A DNA stretch of 64,000 bases from Prillingera fragicola (Eukaryota; Basidiomycota; Tremellomycetes; Trichosporonales; Trichosporonaceae). Each line of letters opens with the position of its first letter. Within the stretch, counting starts at the first letter, position 1. Below, piece by piece: positions 56,130-64,000 of the stretch. A model generated the notes under the pieces. That model had not been told where the DNA came from. It did no database searches and saw only the letters and a list, made by a program, of their open reading frames with translations. The stretch spans positions 1,054,001 through 1,118,000 of the forward strand of contig BEDY01000003.1 in the NCBI GenBank assembly GCA_002335605.1. Reading direction: 5' to 3'. The translations under genes were made by a program, and so were the position numbers.

Positions 56130-57830
56130 ATGTCGACCATCCGCCAGCGAGTGAATGAGGCTTCGGCCACCAAGACCAAGATCTCGATCGACTCGGTCGT
56201 CGACGAGCTCCCCGAGGAGCAAAAGTGCGTTGACAGTGCTGCCAAAATATGTCCGTGACGCTAACCCCCGGCAGGTTCTTGGTGCCCAACTACACCAACA
56301 AGCAGCTCATGGACGCCATCCCGTGAGCTATAACATTTATGAAGCGTACTGACAGATAGTGCCCACTGCTTTGAGCGCTCTGCCCTCCGCTCGACCCAGT
56401 ACCTTGTACAGGACGTTATTGCCATTGGCGCCCTGGTGTACTTTGCGTACCACATTGAGGATGTCCTCGCCTACTTGTGAGTCATTAGCGTACAATATCT
56501 GTCCCCCTTTCTGACAGTGCAGCGACCTTTCTCCCAAGGCCACCACCTTTGCTCGTATCGGTCTCTGGGCCGTCTACCAGCTCTGGGCTGGATTCTTCGG
56601 AACCGGTCTGTGGGTTGTTGGGTGAGTGCCACCGTGCCACTTGGTGGCGGAGAAGCCAAGCCAGTGTAACTGATCTTTCAGCCACGAGGCCGGCCACCAG
56701 GCTTACTCGACCTCGAAGACTATCAACAACTCTGTCGGCTGGGTCGTCCACTCGTTCCTCCTTGTCCCGTACCACGCGTGGCGCATCTCGCACGGCCGCC
56801 ACCATGCCAGCACCGGCAGCATCACCCGTGACGAGGTCTACGTTCCCCGCACCCGCAGCGAGTACAAGCTTCCCAAGGCCAAGGACGAGGCCGAGATTGT
56901 TGGCATCCAGTGAGCAGCGTGCTTCATCGCATCTTAGCAATTTACTGACAGTCAAAGCGTTTCGCACGACTCGCAGAACGCCCTTTCTGAGGCTCTGGAC
57001 CATGTTCCCCTTGCCATCTTCTGGGTCACTCTCTACCAGCTCCTTGGCTTCCCCCTCTACTTGATCATGAACGTTGCCGGACAGCAGCGCTACCCCGAGT
57101 GGACCAACCGTAGGTGTCCTCAACTGAACGCCGCTAACGTTGCAGACTTCTCGCCTTCGTCGGTCATCTTCCGCAAGAACCACCGCTGGCAGATTATCTG
57201 GTCCAACATTGGCATTGTCCTCCTCCTTGCCGGTCTCGTATACTGGTCGTACGCCCGCAGCTTCACTGAGATGTTCACGGTCTACTTTATTCCCTACCTC
57301 TGGGTCAACAACTGGATTATTCTCATCACCTACCTCCAGCACACCGACCCTCAGCTTCGTGAGTGACCGTGTCGTAAAGGTGTTGCCCTCAGCTAATCGT
57401 TCAGCCCACTACTCGGACAAGGTCTGGACCTTCCCCCGTGGTGCGCTTTCCACCATTGACCGCACCTTCCTTGGCCCCATTGGCACTTACTGCGTCCACG
57501 GCCTGTGTGAGACTCACGTCGCCCACCACATCTCGTCCAAGATCCCCCACTACCACGCTTGGGAGGCCACAGAGGCTCTCAAGAAGTTCCTTGGTGTCCA
57601 CTACCAGCGCAGCGAGGAGAACATGCTCGTGTCGCTCTGGAAGAGCCACCGCCAGTGCCAGGTCAGTACAGGCGCCATGTTTGTTAATCAACCTCACACG
57701 CTGACCCTTATCTCAGTTCATTGAGGACGGCGCCGACATTGCATTCTACAAGAACACCAGGGGCCAGGCATCGCGCTACGGTGTCATGTCGACCCCCGTC
57801 GACTCGGGCGTTGAGCTTTCCGAGTCGTAG
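56130..57830 (+). CDS. FAD2: Delta-12 (oleate) fatty acid desaturase
   Basis: An ER membrane di-iron enzyme that converts oleate to linoleate. Nine exons: 56130-56224, 56275-56322, 56360-56476, 56523-56621, 56682-56909, 56958-57109, 57146-57358, 57405-57661, 57717-57830; 440 residues. The three histidine boxes are HEAGH (121-125), HGRHH (157-161) and HVAHH (355-359), in the FAD2-type spacing. Several hydrophobic pairs flank them, for example [11 protein letters not shown] and [31 protein letters not shown] is typical of the delta-12/omega-3 branch. Box 1 has Ala where many fungal enzymes have Cys (HECGH). Three of its introns have a CAG directly after the branch site that is skipped in favour of the next AG. 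Confidence 0.92.
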
Positions 57831-58841
57831 ATGACTAGAGAGGCCACTGGGGCCTTGATTCATAGACGTTACGCTCACCCGTATACACCGTGGGATGACT
57901 GGATAGATTCTGTAGACTGTAGAACTGGTGCTCTTGCTCTGCTCTTGCTCCATGTACATGGACTACCTACCGTTGGGCACAGTGGACTGTCATGGTGACC
58001 ATCAATTGTTTACTGCTGCAGTGTTTCAACCGGCAACAGGGCAACGATATCCCCCTCCGCCCTGGACTGAGCAACGAGATTACCCTCGAGACAGGTTAAG
58101 CTTGTGTTTCAAGCGTTGTCATAAGGACAACCCCCAACCGGTGGTCCATGAATCCATGGTATGTGAGTGTGCAAGCTAGATAAGCTGCACACGTGAGTAT
58201 CCCAGTTGTGCGTACAGGGTACCAGACAACTGCAGTCCCCTCTATAATCGCATCTTAACAAACCACACATTGACCGATCTCTCGTAGCTCTCGAACTCCC
58301 GTATCGGGGAGATGGTAGAGTGCCTGAGCATCCAATGTCCCCAAACCCTGTTATCCCACGCTCCCGCCCTGCTGGCGTACTTGAATTGCGTAGATCCCTA
58401 ATGTGGCGGCGGGCTGCAGAATTAGGATTTTTTCAGCATATTTCAGGACAAGGATGGAAGGCTGACACCTGAGGGGCCTGCCAGCTTGTGCAAGACAACG
58501 GCGCAGCATGCACGGCGTAAGGGATGCTCTGAAGCTTTCGGGGACATATTACGGCATCCCTGGGCTGCAGCTGCCCCCGTGCCCCATATTCCTCTCCAGA
58601 AGCCGAAAGGCAAGGCCATTGAATGTGTGAATGACACACGAGGGCGCGCTCTGGGCACTGGGGCTCTGGCTTCTGGCCTCCAGCGAAGTGCCTGTAGTAA
58701 CAAGGGGGTGTTACGAGTCGGCGAACGGTGCAACACACGCATTGACCGTGCGTTTTGCGTGGGCGCTCAAACCAACGCCGTTGTGCACACTGTACTATTT
58801 CTCTATCGCAAACATTGTTCATTCGTGCATCGCCCTTCGCC
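57831..58841. other. 1.0-kb spacer between desaturase and GT18-like gene
   Basis: Both flanking genes are on the plus strand, so this holds the desaturase 3' UTR and the GT18-like promoter. One CACGTG lies at 58190-58195. A GGTAGAGTGCCTGAGC stretch near 58313 looks like a tRNA D-arm, but no T-arm follows. No gene supported. Confidence 0.4.
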
Positions 58842-60695
58842 ATGAACGACAAGGATCTCGATAGGGCTCCTCTTTTGAACGGCGACGAGGCCGAGGGTAG
58901 CCGACTGTGGTCTCCAACATGGCGGCGAGAGTCCAAACGTTCGCTGCTGGCTCGCACTCGATCGTGAGTCGTACTGCTGCTTGCTACTAAGGACGGTCTG
59001 ACAATGATTAGCCTCCGAATGCCGCTGCTGTTGCTAGCTGGCCTCATGCTCTTCTTGCTGGGTTACGGAGTGCGGCCGAGCATGCCAGCCCGACTGAGCT
59101 GGAAGACCAACCCTCACCTTGGCCAGGCGGTCAAGGTACGTGTTCTGCGAGCCCTTCTCAAAGAGCGGTACCCCATGCGGTTAGTCTATCATTCTGGCGC
59201 TAGGTTGCTAACAGAAAGTGAACATTCGTCAACCGAGTGGCGCCAGAAGAACATGGTGGCCCTTGATAAACTGGCAACGTGTATCGAGCGCAACGACTGT
59301 GCGCCCGGTCAGCAAAATGTCATCTTGCTGGCCAGCTACCACTTTGGCGTCGCAGTGGGCGGCGGCACCGGCGGTGAAGACTTGTGGTAAGTGTAAAGCT
59401 GGCGAAGCCGCATGCCTCTAACAGCCTCAGGGCCCGTTCAACCATGCGGTCATTCACCAACCTCAACTACACCATCCTCCTCACCTGGGGTCACATGGAT
59501 ACCTTGATGATCTACCAGTCGATTCCAGACATGGTTCCCGTCATCATCTGGGAGGGCGGAGAGTGGGCCCGTTGCCAACAGCGCAATGACACCAACTATG
59601 CGGACCTGGAGAAGCAGGAGAACGCCAGCCCCGGCGACTGGCAAATTGGCAAGAAGGCGTGCATCCAGCGTCTCGACTTCCCGGAGGGTATCCCATGGTG
59701 GAAGAGCTTTGTCTTTACATTCTGGGGAGGCGAGGTGTCACCCCTCGGCGGCGACTGGGCGCTCGCTCCGGAAGACTACACGACCATGACAAATGGCAGG
59801 GAGTTGAGGCAGTATCTTGGTGCGTTTTGACTGAAAAGCAATGCTGACAGCTAGGTTATTCCATCGAGGAGCGATGCACCAGCCAACCCATATTCAGCGT
59901 GCGCGAGCACCGCGCGCTTATTCTCGGCAAGAACGAGCGTTACTTTGAGAAGGAGGGCAACCGGTTCGCTGGTATCTTGGCTGCCGCTCGCGACAAGGTT
60001 CATCCGATCGAAACTGCCACTGGCCTGCAAAAGTTTGAGCTCTTGGCCGTTGCGGGCGAGCATAGCAGAGAGAAACCAGCACCTCTTCCTGAAAAGGACT
60101 TGACCACTATCGGTCGCCTCCCGCAAGCCGAGTGGGTGGAGACTGTATCCCGCAGTAAGATGCTTTTGGGCATTGGAGACCCCGTGCTCTCCCCATCTCC
60201 ATACGACGCTCTATGCGTCGGTGTTCCTTTCATCAACCCGTGAGTGATAATGATGACCCTAGGGCCTGACCATGGCAGTATTTCAGATTGGGACAAGGAC
60301 CATCCCGAGGACCGCAACAAGTGGAACGTGCAGCAAGAAGCATTGAAGCTCATTGAGGAGCCGTACGTGTATCACGTGCAGGCTCACAACGAAGAGGCCC
60401 TCGCAGCTGCGTTCCAGCGTGCTGCAGACACACCCATTGGCCGGTACATTCGTGAGTTCTGCTCGAGGTCGAAATTAGGGTTATCTGGGGCTGACCAAAA
60501 GCTCCAAACATGCGTCGCGAAGCTGTAACTGAGAGGCACCGTCTTCTCGTGGAGACGGATTGGCATGCAAGGGCCAAGGATGTATTCACCAGCCGCTACA
60601 AGAGCGCTCCAGAGTACAAACACCTCGTCATGGAGCCGCAATACAACATGACGGCTCCTGTTCTTTCAGGAGGAGCGAAGCGGAGGAGGCGGTGA
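58842..60695 (+). CDS. GT18-like glycosyltransferase (Mgat5-type fold), type II membrane protein
   Basis: Seven exons: 58842-58963, 59012-59179, 59219-59386, 59431-59819, 59855-60239, 60279-60451, 60502-60695; 532 residues. A 42-residue basic tail is followed by one TM helix (PLLLLAGLMLFLLGYG). The luminal part resembles the GT18 family of beta-1,6-N-acetylglucosaminyltransferases: VILLASYHFGVAVGGGTGGE, DLWARSTMRSFTNLNYTILL, then GIGDPVLSPSPYDALCVGVP near the C-terminus with FINPISDWDKDHP and PYVYHVQAHN, a nucleotide-sugar-binding layout. Intron 2 (59180-59218, 39 nt) has no stop in frame, so its retention would add 13 residues. The product ends in a basic KRRRR. Acceptor and sugar donor are inferred from the family only. 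Confidence 0.78.
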
Positions 60696-61532
60696 TCTTT
60701 CTTAACAGCTCAGCAGGGCAGTGTACAGTACTATACATAAGGAAATGTTGTTTTTTACCAGGCCCCAGCGAAGAATGAACAATGAATTTATGGCCTATGA
60801 TATCAGCAGTCCCCACGTGACCATCCTCCTAAGCATGCAACGTGTTTGTGTGGACGCACATCTGCACCAGACGCGTCAGACAACAGAGCGTGACGATCTC
60901 TGATGGCCAGCAGATGGCTGATGGAAGTGCGTATGCGTTGTTGGAAGCTTGAAACCGAGGGTATGAGGGTGTACGACTACGAAACGTGGACTCGAAACTA
61001 GGCTCGGCCGTTTAGCGCTGTTCAGGGAAGCCAGTAGTGCGGAAACTTTGAGCATGTATGACGCGTATCGCGAGAAAGTTGCAGTACAGCACAGGCAAAC
61101 ACTGTCACCAGTGGACAGAGGTACAGAGGTACAGAGGTACAGACCGGTTGGAGTTTGAGAAAAGTGGTGGTGAACAAGGTGTGGGCGCGTTGCCTACAGG
61201 ATGCAGCGCGTCGTTGAAGAATAGAAGATGCGAACGCCCCTGGACCTGTCTGGAGATGCCGCCTGCTGCAGGCCAGCAGGCCTGCAGTCGTTGCGGACCA
61301 GAGGTAGTTAGGGTTTCCGTCCCCTGCATTCTGGGGTCCATGAATGAAAACAAGATGTGATAAGTGGGAGTGGCCGGATCTGGGCGCGCAGCCAGACACT
61401 TGTCACTCTGAAACTGAATGCCGTACAAGAGCTCCACCTCAGCACTACAACGCGTACAACACGACCCTCTTTGACATCTTGTTAATCTCTATTCTGCAAC
61501 GGCCATCGTGCAGCAGCAACAATCTCGACACA
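60696..61532. other. Spacer with tandem octamers and competing hairpins
   Basis: 837 bp upstream of the SGNH-type gene. It contains three direct copies of GTACAGAG-like octamers (61125-61143), a pair of mutually exclusive 8-bp hairpins at 61261-61287, CACGTG at 60814-60819 and ACGCGT near 60870. No gene is supported. Confidence 0.45.
61261..61287. repeat. Two overlapping inverted repeats (alternative hairpins)
   Basis: GCCTGCTG (61261-61268) pairs with CAGCAGGC (61274-61281) over a 5-nt loop, while CTGCAGGC (61266-61273) pairs with GCCTGCAG (61280-61287) over a 6-nt loop. The two 8-bp stems share bases and exclude each other. Confidence 0.8.
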
Positions 61533-63271
61533 ATGGAGCGCCGCCGCACATTGTTGCGCCTTTCGGTGCTTTTCAACCTTCTATTCGCTGCAGCCATTGT
61601 GCACTCGGTAATCAAAGGTGACAACGTGCTGGGGGAGCGCCTTGGTGTCCAGTCACTCTTCAATGTTGCCGATAACGCTCCCATCGATGGCTCCAGAATC
61701 TCAGCCTTTACGAATGCAGAGCAAAAGCCATTCGAACCACCGGCAGCGCCAATTGCTCCACCACCCGCCCCGGCGCGTGAATGTGGTATCTGCACCGCGG
61801 GCCCGGTTGGTCGCGCGCTCTGCGAGGAGTGGGGGTGAGCTTTGCAAAGTGTCCGATGTCCGTTGCTGACGCTGGGTTCGCAGAGAGACTGCCATGACCC
61901 GTGCTCTTGGTCATCTGGGTAGGTGATTGTGTCTACGACCCACGCCCTTGCTAACATGTCGCAGGAACAAACCACCGCGTACGCCGTGTCCTCTCCAAGA
62001 TGCGTCGTGGCGAGCCTTGGACAATGGCTTCCTTGGGAGGATCAGTGTCGACTGGTCAAGGAATTGGCGGCCTTTACTCTGAGAAGAACATGCACAGGGT
62101 GCTGTTCCATCAACTAAATGACCTGTTCCCCCAAGCCGACGGTGTCCTGCTCGATCCAATGGCCGCCAAAGACGACAAAAAGGGCAAGAAGAATGCGTTT
62201 AGCAACGGCTCTAAAGCTGCCCACGGGAGTGACTACTTTTCCTACTGTGCGCAGCTTCACGTGCCCAAGGACACCGACCTGGTCATTCTCGAGTTTGCTA
62301 TCAACGACCCCACGACGTTCCCTGGCCACATGCCTCAGTTCGAGTACCTCATCCGCTCCCTGCTGGAGATGGATAGCAAGCCGGCAGTTCTCGTTTATCA
62401 CACCTTTGGTCTCATGTTTGAGAGTATCCTGGTCGGCGGTGACCTGTCTCATGGTGTCGCACAGTACTATGATGTGCCGACGGTGTCCAGTCGCAATGCC
62501 CTGCTTCCTATTGCCCTCGCCAACAAGACGGTGCTCCCAGAATTCTTTCTCTCTTTCCCAGGCTACAGCCTAGAGACATTGAAGCACATTGACCTGCGCC
62601 ACGTAAGTTCCACATTGCCAGGATGGTAATCTGACCTCTAGTTTGGCCCCAAATTGCACGAATTTTCGGGCAAGGTCATGCACGCCTACTTTGAGACTCA
62701 GCTCTGCGAGATGGAGAAGCTCGAGAGCAAGGTCTCCCATGTCGACGTCGACGAGCTGTACCCTGTGGCGCCCCTGCAGCAGCTGCTGCAACAGAAGTAC
62801 ACGCCTGGCATCGAGGTTCCAAAGTCGCAACCAATCTGCCTTACCACAGACTCGGAGAAGTTCCCCTTGAAGCCAAAGCACCAGAACGGTTGGCGCAACT
62901 GGGCATGGAAGCAGAAGAAGTACTTGATCGCCGACAAGCCCGGCGCCAAGCTCACCTTCGACGCCCCGGTCACTAGGGGCACGAGTATCATTCTCTACTT
63001 CCTGCGGTCCAAGATATTTGGGCTGGGTAACCTGAAATGCTGGGTCGACGACGACCTATCAACTGCCAAGGTCATCAAGGGCTACTGGGACAAAGAGATC
63101 AACATTGGACAGTAAGTGCTGCCTACTGTGACACAGCATGTCTGACCGTCCAGAACGGAGCGATGGACTACCACGCAGGGCCATCACGAGCTCCATTGTG
63201 AACTCCTTGAAGAGACAGCGGATCCTGGAGGCGGCCATGAGTTCCGCCTCATGGCTCTGATGAGTTTCTAG
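61533..63271 (+). CDS. SGNH-hydrolase-like, capsule-associated-type secretory protein
   Basis: Five exons: 61533-61834, 61884-61918, 61965-62602, 62642-63111, 63154-63271; 520 residues. One N-terminal hydrophobic segment (LSVLFNLLFAAAIVHSV) is a signal anchor, and a Pro-rich stem (PPAAPIAPPPAPARE) follows. The domain has GDSL-like block I (TMASLGGSVSTGQG, candidate nucleophile Ser), a block III-like LVILEFAINDPTT (N-D pair) and a late D..H region around IDLRHFGPKLHEF. The C-terminal third resembles a carbohydrate-binding beta fold. Tremellomycetes have several such proteins, called capsular-associated, that may act on O-acetyl groups of glycans; substrate and activity are inferred. Exon 2 is only 35 nt. 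It lies between two other type II secretory genes on the same strand. Confidence 0.75.
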
Positions 63272-63637
63272 AGTGCCTCCTGGGACCCGCCAATTGGGCA
63301 CCCATGTGTGAACTCAAGTCCACGAGCTGTACAACAGTGCACCGCACCCCTCACTCCCCATGCTACACTTTGTTATCATAGAATCTACATGCATATAAGC
63401 TCCTTGGTCGTTGGACTCGACTTCAAAATTTCCATGTTGACTACTTCCCTAAGGCCTAAGATTAAGTGGCAACGGTGCCTGGTAACAACAAACCGTGGTC
63501 TTCCCGTCTGTCCCTTTGCCCACCGCACATGAACGACTGATGTGACGTGCGCACGCATGACCCGCGCACCTAATGATCAACCCTGCACAAACAAACCCGT
63601 CGTCTTCCTCACCATCAATATTGATCGCTAGTCGCGC
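63272..63637. other. Spacer between SGNH-type gene and the last gene
   Basis: 366 bp between two same-strand genes. It holds a 3' UTR and a promoter. Nothing recognisable in it. Confidence 0.4.
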
Positions 63638-64000
63638 ATGTCCATGCTTGTGCACCACACTGGCCGTAAACGACAGAAGCCGGCAGGTCGGTTCGGCTAC
63701 CGTCGACGCCCCCGGGCTTTGAAGGCGCTGTACTTGGTGGCACTGATAGCCCTTGGCCTCCTGGCATACTCGCAGTTGCGGCCCAAGGCTTACTTCAGTG
63801 GCCTGGAGAACCGACTTGACCATGGCAAGACATGCAGAGGGTGGAACCCAGACGCCGATCCAAGCCTCGACCCGCCCCGATGTCTCCGAGCAAAGCAGTT
63901 CCGGCAACTGCAGGCGTATGTGGCCGCGCCGGCATACAAGTGGGTCTGAAAGTGGATTGGAACGGGACTGACAGTCCTTGCAGGCACGACAAGGAGGTGC
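63638..64000 (+). CDS. Type II membrane protein, N-terminal fragment cut by the window edge
   Basis: Exon 1 is 63638-63939 and exon 2 runs from 63984 off the window. An Arg/Lys-rich cytosolic segment (GRKRQKPAGRFGYRRRPR) precedes a TM helix (ALYLVALIALGLLAYS). The luminal start reads CRGWNPDADPSLDPPRCLRA followed by KQFRQLQ. A Cys-rich, Asp/Pro-rich stem of this kind is common in Tremellomycete Golgi glycosyltransferases related to capsule synthesis, but the catalytic domain lies outside the window, so I give no family. The intron (63940-63983) has a GTGGGT donor and a CTGAC..TTGCAG acceptor and joins AAG-CAC in frame. A second in-frame ATG at 63644 is an alternative start. Confidence 0.6.

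Noticed and set aside
58300..58380. tRNA-like D-arm (GGTAGAGTGCC)
   Set aside because: No matching T-arm with GTTCRANNC, no closing acceptor stem, no T-run nearby.
1..64000. CRISPR arrays, insertion sequences, transposons, 5S/rRNA and prokaryotic operons
   Set aside because: No spaced repeats, terminal inverted repeats with a transposase, or rRNA motifs seen; gene structure is eukaryotic throughout.

Overview
The window is nuclear DNA of a basidiomycete yeast-like fungus, most likely a Tremellomycete (Trichosporonales/Tremellales type). Pointers are the very dense, tiny spliceosomal introns (mostly 35-60 nt, GT..AG, with CTRAY/CTGAC branch sites a few bases from the acceptor), short intergenic gaps, GC-rich coding sequence, and family content such as a GT90 (CAP10/xylosyltransferase-like) enzyme, a GT18-like enzyme and an SGNH-type capsule-associated protein. 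I rebuilt 27 protein genes by splicing the open frames by eye and checking that every exon junction keeps frame. I also found one U6 snRNA gene. No transposon, CRISPR array, tRNA or prokaryotic feature was recognised.

Left third (1-22 kb): the 5' end of nicotinate phosphoribosyltransferase (cut by the left edge), a mitochondrial PPR protein, a Cdc7/SepH septation-initiation kinase, the RNA polymerase II CTD phosphatase SSU72 with a long N-terminal tail, nucleoporin NUP160/120, the U6 snRNA, a mercaptopyruvate/thiosulfate sulfurtransferase, mitochondrial Trp-tRNA synthetase, TIM10, an atypical PFA-DSP phosphatase and a GPI-anchored parallel beta-helix protein.

Middle (22-44 kb): SMC6, a GNAT acetyltransferase, Aurora kinase, a 2,202-residue protein that joins an Msb1/Mug8 polarity region to an inositol-pentakisphosphate 2-kinase (IPK1) and a 1,000-residue disordered tail, a GT90 glycosyltransferase, a four-TM membrane protein, and a Ser/Thr-rich single-TM surface protein.

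Right third (44-64 kb): RAD16 (21 exons), an ERF4-type palmitoyltransferase cofactor, a glutathione peroxidase, DEAD-box helicase DBP3, ribosomal protein eL31, a delta-12 fatty acid desaturase, then a same-strand run of three type II membrane or luminal proteins (GT18-like glycosyltransferase, SGNH hydrolase-like protein and an N-terminal fragment of another), which looks like a secretory-pathway glycan neighbourhood.

Most genes are housekeeping. The points that stand out are the Msb1-IPK1 fusion, a U6 snRNA with an extra 3' UUCG hairpin, two 11-nt micro-exons that encode catalytic motifs, a phosphatase-fold protein without its catalytic cysteine, and a splicing habit of skipping an AG that directly abuts the branch site.
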